Assembly (NCBI RefSeq): GCF_018860855.1
Contig: NZ_JAHKQE010000019.1
Coordinates: forward strand, 124,001 to 188,000
Reading direction: 5' to 3'
Source: Amphritea atlantica
GTDB taxonomy: Bacteria; Pseudomonadota; Gammaproteobacteria; Pseudomonadales; Balneatricaceae
Length of the DNA stretch: 64,000 nucleotides
In this document: piece after piece, positions 27,101 to 35,949 of the stretch
Numbering within the stretch: the stretch's first letter is position 1
How the letters are laid out: every line of letters begins with the position of its first letter
Translations under genes and position numbers: made by a program
Notes under the pieces: model-generated
Told to the model about the DNA's origin: nothing
What the model saw: only the letters and a program-made list of their open reading frames with translations
Databases searched by the model: none

Positions 27101-27210
27101 GCTACGGGGAGTTCTTACAGGCGCAACAGCAGGATCGGCTGGCACAGTTCTGTCGCGAAAAAAGCCGCGATATTTATGCTCAATGGGGTGCTCAGGCAAA
27201 AACGGGATAA
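24103..27210 (+). CDS. AraC-family regulator fused to a STAND-ATPase-like helical region lacking the NTPase
   Basis: A 1035-residue cytoplasmic protein. Residues 15-205 resemble the arabinose-binding-like N-domain of OruR/ArgR-type AraC regulators (LGSIGFLMSSAETLGKAYQA). Residues 235-330 are an AraC double helix-turn-helix (SLRTLQRKLGQLG, LSFGEIAFQLGFSNQSSFQKAF). From about 372 it changes to the winged-helix/TPR-like part of COG3899-type STAND ATPases: FTLELLEWAALLGEQFNLTEL, RFSHPEIRSAIYQRL, then long Gln/Leu-rich helical repeats to the end. No Walker A or B is seen anywhere, so the NTPase module is missing. A receiver protein follows 103 bp downstream. Targets are unknown. Confidence 0.8.
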   Translation: MSVTTASAKLLEPVLQLIQHFRLDQAQILDLAALTSAELAKPDARFPTSAYGQILQTLAQATDNPRIALNLGEATQPRMLGSIGFLMSSAETLGKAYQALTDYLPVLLEGALIQMEQTVDGTLLSLELNDPELPPVEYLLACMINWPRRLTGHQVPVRLVQLAFPEPENPLPYQQFFAAEVRFDAPRNQLLFASDYLSLGCLDANPEMHQLHREFADSLLSKSVQQSALTAQTRNLIRRQLAEGRGSVRREQIAEAVGLSLRTLQRKLGQLGTNFQDIYDQTRREVCLQLIQQGRLSFGEIAFQLGFSNQSSFQKAFKRWMGVAPSHYRQQIKPLAIIETSSLTTSANNQTEWLEESNRWRSKRIEKRIDQLSRFTLELLEWAALLGEQFNLTELEQMTQHPVARLAIHLWPAEQLGLIDLGSASTADHPNTDNALESPDGQRPCRFSHPEIRSAIYQRLNEVEKCQLHHQCGTTLLARIPTDFTLEQITPALLHLNRAYQQTNPKQKKQLRRLNIRAATLAQHEQQFGSASRYLSNAYRLLRGDQYQKKHQLLLQRTQLHLLAGEVNLADQCLQQLPNDKVQPVERIKSALMTAEIYLHRDQYSAALIHLQESLKQLTAPLPDNENEQLLLLLSQHQAISELMDERLIPPLTPLTDETDQLQLQLLEKISLIARRRGQPLLAACAIGQMTTLSLQQGRSQLTAFAFVSYAWVASWFCADIRLAQIFSVQGMQLANEFGGLIATATPLPNTEPHTDIATHAALIQSSQVQHWFTPLSHTKKPLQQIDSLAKQHGHWLIQSECRLLQHQLSILTTNSLSEQLTLCRQHYQQMMTQQQPHQAARLQTSSLLLIEQLTGQKSPPQTLAYQHGWQAVSSIMAAFLLNQQHLWPDLYAWEARLENDLPGYFCVSEALFCTAMMRLILAQQQQALLPRRRIEVEQIESRFDLWATHCPENFDTQRLLLQAEKARLLDQDPYSLFEQAIACAEQHGVNYHSALCYERYGEFLQAQQQDRLAQFCREKSRDIYAQWGAQAKTG

Positions 27211-27313
27211 ACTTAACCACCTGTTTGGCTATCGCTGGCCGCTTTTTCTAGCACATTACTCGCTTTTACTGGCAAAATAGCCGTTCAAGCAAAGCACTAA
27301 TATGTAGTAATTT

Positions 27314-28363
27314 ATGACTCCATGGAAAGTATTGGTCGTTGACGACGAAGAAGGCATTCACGGTATTACCCGAATGATTTTCCGCGGGTATGAGTTTGAG
27401 CAACGGCCTATCGAGTTAATCAGCGCCAAGAGTGGTTACGAAGCTCGCACACAATTAGCCGCACACCCGGATATTGCCCTAGCACTACTCGATGTTGTGA
27501 TGGAGAACGACGATGAAGGGTTGCAGTTGGTTGAATATATTCGCAACCAGCTCAATAATCAGGATATTCGAGTCATTCTACGGACCGGTCACCCCGGTTA
27601 TGCACCCGAATCACAGGTCATCGTCAATTATGATATCAACGATTATTTGAGCAAAGCGGAACTGTCGGCGTCCCGCCTGTTGACCTCCGTGGTTGTGGCG
27701 TTAAGATCATTTCGCGATATCAAGAATGCCCGCACTCAAGCCACCCAAGACAGCCTTTCTAGCGCCCCCGATGAACAGCGCCTTGCAACTATTTCACAGC
27801 AGTTGAATCAACAGATCCGGCCACTGCTCAAACAGAGCCAACGATTACAGCAGATGGATCTCAACCCAGTGGCAAATGATTTAGCCGTGGGCCTGCACGC
27901 CCATCATCAACGGCTGGATAATAGCATCACCATGCTGAATCCCAGCGTGTCAGTCACTCAGACCGATACGGTAGCCTTAGCACCGTTGATGGATGAGATA
28001 CTGCATACTTTTTTACCCCAGAGTCGCCGAGATGGCTGGCTATTAGATTACAAACTCGATACCGCGCTAGCCGCTGAGATTCATTGTGATCCTATCCTTA
28101 TACGGCAGATACTCATTAGCGCGATTGAGCTGGCGATTCTGCAAGCTAACGGTGCCGACCTGAAACTCAGCTTGCAACCGGCAGCGCAGCAAGGACAACT
28201 GCTCATCAGCGTTAGCTTGAACGATGGCCAACCCGTGTTTCCATCGACCCACTGGTCACAATGTTTGCAAAATCACCTGCAACACTTGTGTCGACAACTG
28301 CAAGGACGCTTAAGCAAGCCAGATGAGCGCGGTACCATTAACTGCCAAGTACCGTTGCTGTAG
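27314..28363 (+). CDS. response regulator receiver with degenerate histidine-kinase-like C-terminus
   Basis: 349 residues. The receiver (1-130) is intact, with acidic pair Asp10/Asp11, phospho-acceptor Asp60 (ALLDVVME), and a tail of the DUF3369-regulator type (ILRTGHPGYAPESQVIVNYDIND, then VVALRSFRDI). The C-terminal 200 residues look like a dimerisation-plus-HATPase fold (PILIRQILISAIELAILQANG, LLISVSLNDGQPV). However, there is no phosphorylatable HE-box, no N-box Asn and no DxGxG lid glycines, so it should not bind ATP or act as a kinase. It ends in RGTINCQVPLL, as HATPase domains do. It probably acts as a phospho-switched scaffold, perhaps with the adjacent AraC fusion protein. Confidence 0.78.
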   Translation: MTPWKVLVVDDEEGIHGITRMIFRGYEFEQRPIELISAKSGYEARTQLAAHPDIALALLDVVMENDDEGLQLVEYIRNQLNNQDIRVILRTGHPGYAPESQVIVNYDINDYLSKAELSASRLLTSVVVALRSFRDIKNARTQATQDSLSSAPDEQRLATISQQLNQQIRPLLKQSQRLQQMDLNPVANDLAVGLHAHHQRLDNSITMLNPSVSVTQTDTVALAPLMDEILHTFLPQSRRDGWLLDYKLDTALAAEIHCDPILIRQILISAIELAILQANGADLKLSLQPAAQQGQLLISVSLNDGQPVFPSTHWSQCLQNHLQHLCRQLQGRLSKPDERGTINCQVPLL

Positions 28364-28402
28364 TGTGTAAAAATTGAGTAGGCTGAAGGTTTAATACGCA
28401 AA

Positions 28403-28434
28403 AGATTTAGTACGACGAAGATTTAGTACGACGA
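28403..28434. repeat. 16-bp perfect tandem duplication
   Basis: AGATTTAGTACGACGA occurs twice head to tail in the gap after the receiver gene. A shorter related piece (GGTTTAATACGCAA) precedes it. No function is apparent. Confidence 0.85.
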
Positions 28435-28608
28435 AGGCGTCAGATGACATTCTCAACCGCATCGCAAACGCTAATCGACAGCCTTAAATGACCGATCTTA
28501 GATGGCGGAAGACAGGGCCTTAAAATTGACCCCGCCCTCCTGGTGCTCCGTACCGATTAACGCTCAGGAAATCGAGGTTAATCGGAAAACATATCAGTAA
28601 ACGACAGC

Positions 28609-28836
28609 CTAGTTATCGGACAACATATACACCGTTGCTTCTTGGCGCTGGGTATCGATCCAACGCTCAACATCATCCCGTGTGCGGCCAAAGAAAACCA
28701 CCCGAGACATCGGTTTGAGTGTGCCGTTACCATTAATTTCATGACGATAAACCCACCAGCTATCCGCGGCCATCTGTTTGATATTAAGTGCGTATTGCAG
28801 CGTATTGATCGCTAGAAGCCCGTTAGTCTTTTTCAT
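28609..28836 (-). CDS. small hypothetical protein (75 aa)
   Basis: 75 residues, soluble, with a plausible compact fold: WWVYRHEINGNGTLKPMSRV, then VFFGRTRDDVERWIDTQR and a final strand ATVYMLSDN. The order of aromatic strands and one helix looks like a real small domain, but I do not recognise the family. It is downstream of the glutamate dehydrogenase gene on the same strand, separated by a small hairpin (28932-28947). The ribosome site is weak. Confidence 0.5.
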   Translation of the reverse strand: MKKTNGLLAINTLQYALNIKQMAADSWWVYRHEINGNGTLKPMSRVVFFGRTRDDVERWIDTQRQEATVYMLSDN

Positions 28837-28931
28837 AATTCTGCACGTTTATTATTAATATTATTCGCTTGTTACCAAGCTCGCGGGGATTAATTCAGTC
28901 TTACTCATATTTCATACTCAATAGTAGCAGA

Positions 28932-28947
28932 GGGCTAACAGTAGCCC
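28932..28947 (-). terminator. short hairpin after the glutamate dehydrogenase gene
   Basis: A perfect GGGCTA / TAGCCC stem with a 4-base loop, 15 bp after the gdh stop. There is no U-tract, so it is only a weak terminator candidate. Confidence 0.35.
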
Positions 28948-28962
28948 ACTGCCCATTTAGTA

Positions 28963-31900
28963 TTACTGCGCCTGAGCCAGCTCTAACAGTTCACGGATTG
29001 CCACGGTAATAATCGCGAAATCCTGCTGTGCACTGCCCCGCACTTCGTTCAGCAGCGACTGCCACCGATCTAACAGACGATCATGACTGCTCAGCCAACG
29101 TTCAACTAGCGCATCGCCATCTAGCTCAGCGTCGGATGCCGTCCCATTGGCGGCCATCAACACACTGACTGTAATCGCTTGCTGATGGCTGGTCAGGTCT
29201 TCACGGAAGCCATCCCGTGCCATCGACTCCCAATGGTTACTCGCCGCGAGCTCTTTCACTTGCTCATCAAACCATTGCAACTGCAGCCGCTCACCCAGAT
29301 CAAAGTGAATCTGCGCAACCTGCTGTGGTGATTTCCCCGTCTGTTCGGCTGACCGAATAACACTGAGTAACGCGTAGAGGCTGTCGGCACCGGCAACAAT
29401 CGCCGCCAGATTGCCAGGTACACCCGCACCCGTGAGTTGATCATGCTTGTGCTGCCAGAGATTAAGCGGCTCACCTTTGAGCAACTGCGATAGCTGGCCG
29501 CTCAGCGTCGCGACACCCTCACTAAACTTATCCACCGCAGCGGTGACATCCAAAGGCCGTTGATAGCGCAGGAACCACTGGGTGGCACGGCGTATTAAAC
29601 GAATAACATCCGCCATCATCTGCTGTTGTAGCGCCGAATCCACTTGGTTATCCAAGGATTCAATCTGGTGCCACAGGGCATCGATATTAAACACATCTCG
29701 GGCGATCACAAAGGCCGCCGCGACATCACCAAAACCAGCACCACTAATTTGACAGAGCCGGTCCGCAAAGGTGATCCCCATGCTATTGATCATGCCATTG
29801 GCGATTTGGGTGGCGATAATTTCAGAACGCAGTCGGTGCTGCGAGATCTCAAGGCCAAACTCATTCACCAGCCGGTGCGGGAAAGCAGAGACCACCTCGC
29901 GACTCAGATAGCTATCCTCGGTAATCCAAGACTCGCTCAACGCCTCTTTCAGCTCCGCTTTCACATAGGAGATCAACACCGAGAGTTCTGGTCGGGTTAA
30001 TCCCTCTCGGGCTTGTTTACGGTTCTGCAGCAGCTCATCGGAAGGCATAAACTCCAGTTCTCGATCCAGCTTACCCGAGGCTTCAAGACGATGAATCAAG
30101 CGAATGTATTCATCCATCGAACGACGCGCATGGCTATGGCCGATACTGATCGCCTGTGCCTGCTTATAGTTGCTCTGCAACACCAGATCACCGACTTCAT
30201 CGGTCATCTCACGCAGCAAGGCGTTACGCTGCTTGACGGTCATATCACCGTTAGCAACCACCTCATTCAGCAGTATTTTGATGTTTACCTCATGGTCGGA
30301 ACAATCCACACCACCGGCATTATCAATAAAGTCGGTATTGGATTTACCGCCATGGGCACAGAACTCTATCCGACCTAATTGAGTAAAACCAAGGTTACCG
30401 CCTTCCCCTAGCACCCGACAACGCAGCTGATTGCCATTGATACGCAAACCATCATTGGCCTTATCACCCACCTCGGCATGACTCTCATGGGAGGCTTTCA
30501 CATAGGTGCCAATCCCGCCATTCCAAATCAAATCAACCGGTGCTTTCAACAGCGCGGTAAGCAGGTCATTAGGTGATAAGCGGCTCTCCTGAATATCAAA
30601 ACGGGCTTGCATCTGCGGGCTGATATCCAACCACTTAGCCCCACGGGAGAAGATTCCGCCGCCGGCGGAGATCAGCTCTTTGTTATAGTCCTCCCAGCTA
30701 GAACGTGGCAGCTCAAATAGACGCTTACGCTCAATAAAGCTGCTGGAGGCATCTGGGGTCGGATCGATGAAAATATGCAGATGGTTAAAAGCCGCACAGA
30801 GCTGAATATGCTCGGACAACAGCATCCCATTACCGAAAACATCTCCGGCCATATCACCAATCGCAACAACCGTAAAGTCTTCCGATTGAATATCTTTGCC
30901 GAGTTCACGGAAATGCAGTTTAACCGACTCCCATGCACCCCGTGCAGTGATGCCCATACCTTTATGGTCATAGCCCTGTGAGCCACCGGACGCAAAAGCA
31001 TCGCCTAACCAAAAACCGCGTTCTTCGGCGATAGCATTAGCAATATCAGAGAAAGTCGCGGTGCCTTTATCGGCCGCCACCACAAAATAGGGATCATCTT
31101 CATCATGTCGTACCACTTCAATGGGCGGAACCACTTCGCCGCCCACCAAGTTGTCGGTGATATCCAGCAACGCAGAGATAAAGATCTGATAACTGGCGAT
31201 ACCTTCCGCCTGAAAAGCTTCACGGCCACCGGTTGTGGGTAACTTTTTCGCGACAAAGCCCCCTTTCGCGCCGACCGGCACAATCACCGAATTTTTCACT
31301 TGCTGCGCTTTAACCAGCCCCAGCACTTCGGTACGATAATCTTCTAATCGATCCGACCAACGTAGACCGCCACGGGCAACTTTACCCCCGCGTAAATGCA
31401 CCCCTTCAACCCGCGCCGAATAGACGAACACTTCAAACATGGGGCGAGGCTGAGGAATACCAGCGATCGCCCGAGGATTGAGTTTAAAGGCAAAGTAATC
31501 CTTCAACTCACCGGCGGAATCACGCTGAAAATAGCTCGTACGCAGGGTGGCTTTGATCAACTCAAGAAAGCGCCGCAGGATCTGATCTTCATTGAGATTA
31601 TCCACCTTCTCTAGGGCTTCAAGAATACTATTGCTAATACGCTCCACCAGAGCCTCAGCTTTAGGACTGTCCCAGCGACTCGGATCAAAACGCGCCCGAA
31701 ACAGAGCCACCAGCAACTTAGTCACATGAATATGTCGTGCCAGCGTACCGGCGATATAGGATTGTGAGAAGCCGAACCGAATCTGTTTATTATAACGAGC
31801 ATAAGCTCGCAGCATCGCCACCTCTCGCCAATTCAGGTTAGCGCCGATGACCAGATGGTTAAACTCATCATTTTCGGCACAACCGCTCCAAATATTAGCA

Positions 31901-33789
31901 AAGGCCTCATGGAAAACATCTTTCACCTCTTCCAGCACAACCGGTTCAGCCCCCTGACTAACCAGGGTGAAATCATGCATCCAGAACTGTTTGCCATCAC
32001 TACGACTCACCGCATAAGGATGCTCACCGATCACCCGCATGCCGAGGTTTTCCAGCACCGGGATCACATCTGACAGTACCAACGGCTCATCTGCGTGGAA
32101 CAGTTTAAAGCGCAAAACATCTTGGCTCTGCTCCAGCACCCGGTAAAAGCTCATGGTCACTGGATTAGTATCACTCAAGGCTTCGATACGTTGAATATCG
32201 TATACCGCACTTAAAACCGGGAAGTGCTCTCGGTAAGCGCTGGTAAAGGCATGACCATAATAGTTATGCAGTCGATTGCCCCGCTCTTCGCCACACAGCC
32301 CTGTCAATGCTGTATGCAGCTCATCCCGCCAGTCACGGGAAATATTAATAACATCCGCTTCCAACTGAGACAGATCAAGGGCATCAGCCATCCCAGGATC
32401 GATACGCAGAACATATTGCACCCGTGCCAGAATAGACTCACTGAAGGTGGTGGTAAATTCAGCCTCATCTGCATGACAAGCCTTTACCAGCAGGTCCTGA
32501 ACCTGCAGCCGCAACGCCGTGGAAAAAATATCTCGCGGCACATAGTAGAGAAAAGTAATAAATTGATGACAGCGGTCTTTACGCACCAACAGTTTTACTT
32601 TACGGCGATCGTGTAAGCTAAAAATACCCATCGCCGTATCGAGCAGATCTTGCTCACTAGAGAGAAACAGCTCATCACGGGGCAAATTACTCATGATTTG
32701 CAGAAGCTCTTTGCCATTATGACTACGACGCTCAAAACCCGCACGTTTCAACACCGCTTCAGCTTTACGGCGGATCACCGGGATCATCAGCATCGGTTCG
32801 GAATACACCGATGAGGTATACAACCCATGGAAACGGCACTTAGCAATGACATTCCCCCGCGCATCAAAACGCTTAATAACCACTCGGTCCATATAAGCCG
32901 GTCGGTGCACGAGAGAATAATGATAATCTTTCGCGAACATTAGCCGGCTAGGCTCTAAGAGAAAATCCCGTTCATCATCACGTAAATCATCCAGTAGGCT
33001 CGAATGTCCCTGGCCGGCATGTTTATGTAATTTTAAGGTGCCTAACTCGCTACCTTCGCAACGACGCACACGTTCACCTTCGACACTCAGCTCATCGTAA
33101 CCGAGAAAGGTAAAATGATTATCGAGCATCCAACTTAAAAATGCCTGCGCCTCGACATCATTGGGCCGGGCGGATGCTTGGGATAGCTCATCAAGCAGAG
33201 TCTGAGCCTGTGCCTGCATCAAGGCGTAATCAGCAACCGCAATACGGACATTCTCGAGTACCAACAGCAATGATGTGAGTATCGCTTTTAATTCAACCGG
33301 ATCGCTGGTGCGGTCAATTTCCAAATAGATAATCAATTCCGCCTGGGCCGTTTCATGATCAGCATCCACAATACTGACCAATTTACCCTCATCTCGCTCA
33401 ACGTGAAGCACAGCGTTATGGACGGTATGAATGCCCAACCCTCGACGGTTCAATTCCATGCGGACAGAATCAACCAAAAATGGCATATCCCGTTGCACAA
33501 TCTCAATCACCGTATGTTGTGACCACCAACCAAACTGCTCAAGATCAGGGTTATACACCCGCACTTTCGGCTCGCTGCCTGCAAAGCTTTGCAGGAACTG
33601 CCAACAGGATATGGTTGAACCATAGAGATTATCTAATGAGCGTTCTTTGAGCTCGTCATAGGTCGACGTCTGGTAGTAATAATGAGCGAAATTGACCGCT
33701 GTACTGGCCATCTCTGCTGGGAGTTTTTCGATAACTAAGTCATTCAGCGGCGTAAGCAACACTGATTTATCAGATGAACGATCAGGCAT
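28963..33789 (-). CDS. gdhB: NAD-specific glutamate dehydrogenase, large (180-kDa) class
   Basis: A 1608-residue enzyme of the L_180 NAD-GDH family, which oxidatively deaminates glutamate to 2-oxoglutarate and ammonia. Long N-terminal regulatory ACT-like region (LVSIVDADHETAQAEL, then FLGYDELSVEGERV). The catalytic core (about 800-1200) has RGGLRWSDRLEDYRTEVLGL, KNSVIVPVGAKGGFV with the substrate lysines, VAADKGTATFSDIANAIA and the dinucleotide fold VVAIGDMAGDVFGNGML. A C-terminal helical domain follows. Length matches Pseudomonas GdhB. AAGAAGG precedes the ATG. It is monocistronic. In this window it complements aspartase and amino acid symporters in a catabolic amino acid economy. Confidence 0.95.
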   Translation of the reverse strand: MPDRSSDKSVLLTPLNDLVIEKLPAEMASTAVNFAHYYYQTSTYDELKERSLDNLYGSTISCWQFLQSFAGSEPKVRVYNPDLEQFGWWSQHTVIEIVQRDMPFLVDSVRMELNRRGLGIHTVHNAVLHVERDEGKLVSIVDADHETAQAELIIYLEIDRTSDPVELKAILTSLLLVLENVRIAVADYALMQAQAQTLLDELSQASARPNDVEAQAFLSWMLDNHFTFLGYDELSVEGERVRRCEGSELGTLKLHKHAGQGHSSLLDDLRDDERDFLLEPSRLMFAKDYHYSLVHRPAYMDRVVIKRFDARGNVIAKCRFHGLYTSSVYSEPMLMIPVIRRKAEAVLKRAGFERRSHNGKELLQIMSNLPRDELFLSSEQDLLDTAMGIFSLHDRRKVKLLVRKDRCHQFITFLYYVPRDIFSTALRLQVQDLLVKACHADEAEFTTTFSESILARVQYVLRIDPGMADALDLSQLEADVINISRDWRDELHTALTGLCGEERGNRLHNYYGHAFTSAYREHFPVLSAVYDIQRIEALSDTNPVTMSFYRVLEQSQDVLRFKLFHADEPLVLSDVIPVLENLGMRVIGEHPYAVSRSDGKQFWMHDFTLVSQGAEPVVLEEVKDVFHEAFANIWSGCAENDEFNHLVIGANLNWREVAMLRAYARYNKQIRFGFSQSYIAGTLARHIHVTKLLVALFRARFDPSRWDSPKAEALVERISNSILEALEKVDNLNEDQILRRFLELIKATLRTSYFQRDSAGELKDYFAFKLNPRAIAGIPQPRPMFEVFVYSARVEGVHLRGGKVARGGLRWSDRLEDYRTEVLGLVKAQQVKNSVIVPVGAKGGFVAKKLPTTGGREAFQAEGIASYQIFISALLDITDNLVGGEVVPPIEVVRHDEDDPYFVVAADKGTATFSDIANAIAEERGFWLGDAFASGGSQGYDHKGMGITARGAWESVKLHFRELGKDIQSEDFTVVAIGDMAGDVFGNGMLLSEHIQLCAAFNHLHIFIDPTPDASSSFIERKRLFELPRSSWEDYNKELISAGGGIFSRGAKWLDISPQMQARFDIQESRLSPNDLLTALLKAPVDLIWNGGIGTYVKASHESHAEVGDKANDGLRINGNQLRCRVLGEGGNLGFTQLGRIEFCAHGGKSNTDFIDNAGGVDCSDHEVNIKILLNEVVANGDMTVKQRNALLREMTDEVGDLVLQSNYKQAQAISIGHSHARRSMDEYIRLIHRLEASGKLDRELEFMPSDELLQNRKQAREGLTRPELSVLISYVKAELKEALSESWITEDSYLSREVVSAFPHRLVNEFGLEISQHRLRSEIIATQIANGMINSMGITFADRLCQISGAGFGDVAAAFVIARDVFNIDALWHQIESLDNQVDSALQQQMMADVIRLIRRATQWFLRYQRPLDVTAAVDKFSEGVATLSGQLSQLLKGEPLNLWQHKHDQLTGAGVPGNLAAIVAGADSLYALLSVIRSAEQTGKSPQQVAQIHFDLGERLQLQWFDEQVKELAASNHWESMARDGFREDLTSHQQAITVSVLMAANGTASDAELDGDALVERWLSSHDRLLDRWQSLLNEVRGSAQQDFAIITVAIRELLELAQAQ

Positions 33790-34106
33790 TTTTAAACCTT
33801 CTTATTATTTTATATAAGTACAGACAGAGAGCTGCCCAGAAGATACTAATAAAATATAGCTGACAAGCACTTTTAATAACCCTCTTTCATGCCAATTAAA
33901 CCTCCTTGTATGCCAAACAGGCTTAACAAGATGAAAAACACGGCGAATAAACCACTGACAAAACACAGACTCCTCCTTAATAAAAAACCGGTTGTCACTC
34001 TCTTGATGTAAATAGTGGAGGACAACCGCTTTACAGCTCAACGGTACAGCATAGTGCCGCAGCATTGTTAATCGTCTCTGGCTCCAAGCTTAATTGACTC
34101 TAAACT
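33790..34106. other. 317-bp promoter region of the glutamate dehydrogenase gene
   Basis: Between the end of dctM and the gdh ATG, both genes read leftward. An 86-codon frame (33805-34065) has no recognisable features and I do not call it. No strong terminator follows dctM and no sigma-54 element was seen. Confidence 0.4.
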
Positions 34107-35411
34107 TCACTGACTCATAGACATCGGCAAATAGGTAACGATCTGCGGGAACAGATAGATCAATACCACCGCGAACATGATCAGCAGAAAAAACGGCAGT
34201 GCCGCACGGGCGACATATAAAATATTCTTACCGGTTAATGCCTGAATAACGAACAGATTGAAACCGACCGGCGGGGTGATTTGCGACATTTCAACCACCA
34301 ACACGATGTAGATACCAAACCAGAGCAGATCGATACCGGCCTGCTGAACCATTGGCAACACCACCGCCACCGTTAACACCACCACCGAGATACCATCGAG
34401 AAAGCAGCCCAGGGCAACAAACAACACCGTCAAATAGATCAACAGCATGCCCGGTGACAGCGACATCTGCCCAATCCATTCGGCCAAAGCCCGAGGGATA
34501 CCGAGAAAACCCATCGCCAATGTGAGGAAGTGCGCCCCGGCGAGAATCATCCCAATCATGCAGGAGCTCTTAACCGCACCAGTCAAACTCGCCCCAAAGC
34601 TTTGTGCATTTAATGAACCGGTTACAGCCGCTAAAAAGAGTGCACCAATAACCCCTAACGCCGCCGCTTCAGTTGGGGTGGTAAAACCACCGTATATTGA
34701 CCCCAGTACAAAGCCAATCAGACACAAAATAGGCAGCAGTAAACGCAGCGCTTTAATCTTTGCCGCCAGTGAAACATGGGTTTTATCATGCTGTGGCAGT
34801 TCGTTTTTATTCAGCAACGCCCAAATTACCGTATAGCCCATAAATAGCGTGACCAACAATAATCCCGGCAACGCACCGGCAATAAACAAACGACCAATAG
34901 AGACTTCCGCGGCCACACCGTAAACAATCAAAATTATCGACGGAGGAATCAATAGCCCTAAGGTGCCCGACCCCGCCAAGGTACCGACCGCCATACGATC
35001 GCTATAGCCCTGTGCCTTTAATTCCGGCAGCGTCATGCGGCCGATGGTCGCCGCTGTCGCCGCCGATGAACCAGACACCGCGGCAAAAATGCCACAGCTG
35101 AGCACATTAACGTGTAACAGCTTACCAGGAAGACCGCTTAACCAAGGCGATAGACCTTTGAACAGATCCTCCGACAGTCGGGTGCGAAACAGTATCTCGC
35201 CCATCCAAATAAACAGCGGTAGCGCCGTCAATGACCATGAGGTACTGGCGCCCCAAGTAGAGGTCGCAAACAGCAGGCCGATCTGATCATTACCCGATAA
35301 AAATAGCCCTAGAACACCCACGCCAAATAACGCCAGTGAGACCCAAAAACCCAACGCCAGCATAGCTAGCATCAACACAGCAAGCGTGATGCCTATCACG
35401 GTGATATCCAT
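34107..35411 (-). CDS. dctM: TRAP transporter large permease DctM
   Basis: A 434-residue membrane protein with about twelve helices. It has the DctM hallmarks: FIWMGEILFRTRLSEDLFKGL, LSCGIFAAVSGSSAATAATIG, GTLGLLIPPSIILIVYG and, near the end, QITPPVGFNLFVIQ. It is the channel subunit of a sodium-driven tripartite transporter for organic acids. Its start overlaps the dctQ stop at a single base (35411), so translation is coupled. Substrate class is suggested by the DctB/DctD-like regulators next door (C4-dicarboxylates), but it could be another organic anion. Confidence 0.93.
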   Translation of the reverse strand: MDITVIGITLAVLMLAMLALGFWVSLALFGVGVLGLFLSGNDQIGLLFATSTWGASTSWSLTALPLFIWMGEILFRTRLSEDLFKGLSPWLSGLPGKLLHVNVLSCGIFAAVSGSSAATAATIGRMTLPELKAQGYSDRMAVGTLAGSGTLGLLIPPSIILIVYGVAAEVSIGRLFIAGALPGLLLVTLFMGYTVIWALLNKNELPQHDKTHVSLAAKIKALRLLLPILCLIGFVLGSIYGGFTTPTEAAALGVIGALFLAAVTGSLNAQSFGASLTGAVKSSCMIGMILAGAHFLTLAMGFLGIPRALAEWIGQMSLSPGMLLIYLTVLFVALGCFLDGISVVVLTVAVVLPMVQQAGIDLLWFGIYIVLVVEMSQITPPVGFNLFVIQALTGKNILYVARAALPFFLLIMFAVVLIYLFPQIVTYLPMSMSQ

Positions 35412-35929
35412 TACACATCCTCCAGTTGCAGCTCATTTTCCTGCACTTGGTAGGACGGGCTTTGACGCCTTAATAAGGCGATAACATCATCCACAATAGC
35501 GATATTCAACATCAAGATCCCCAACGCAACGGGCACCTGAGGCAACCAGATAGGCACCGATACATAACCGGACGACACCTCTTCAAAAATGTAGGATTCC
35601 CATACCATATGAACCGCATAGAAAGACATAAAACTAACCAGCGTCAGCGCCAATAACAGCACTAACAGTTCCTGATAATATCGACTCCCTTTGCGCCAGT
35701 TCTGAATCACCAACGTCACTCGGATATGCCCCCCTTCACGGAAGGTATAGGCCAAGCCAAAGAAGGTTGCAGCGGCCAACGCATAGCCGGAGAAATCCTC
35801 GGCAGATGGCACAATAAAGCCAAATAACCGAGCGACAATTTGGGCGGTGATAATCAGCGTAATCAGGACAATACAGCCTCCCGATAGATACCCGGATGCC
35901 AGATAAAGCTTGTTCAGTAGAGAACGCAT
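35411..35929 (-). CDS. dctQ: TRAP transporter small permease DctQ
   Basis: 172 residues with four transmembrane helices, including the family-typical SGYALAAATFFGLAYTFREGGHIRV segment between helices two and three. It links the binding protein to DctM. It lies in the order dctP-dctQ-dctM, read leftward, and shares a base with dctM at its stop. An unusually charged C-terminal tail (QVQENELQLEDV) is cytoplasmic. Confidence 0.92.
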   Translation of the reverse strand: MRSLLNKLYLASGYLSGGCIVLITLIITAQIVARLFGFIVPSAEDFSGYALAAATFFGLAYTFREGGHIRVTLVIQNWRKGSRYYQELLVLLLALTLVSFMSFYAVHMVWESYIFEEVSSGYVSVPIWLPQVPVALGILMLNIAIVDDVIALLRRQSPSYQVQENELQLEDV

Positions 35930-35949
35930 AGTACTCCCCTATTGCCTAG

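Noticed and set aside
33805-34065. 86-codon minus-strand frame before the glutamate dehydrogenase gene
   Set aside because: No ribosome site, mixed hydrophobic and His/Arg content without pattern; it lies where the gdh promoter should be.
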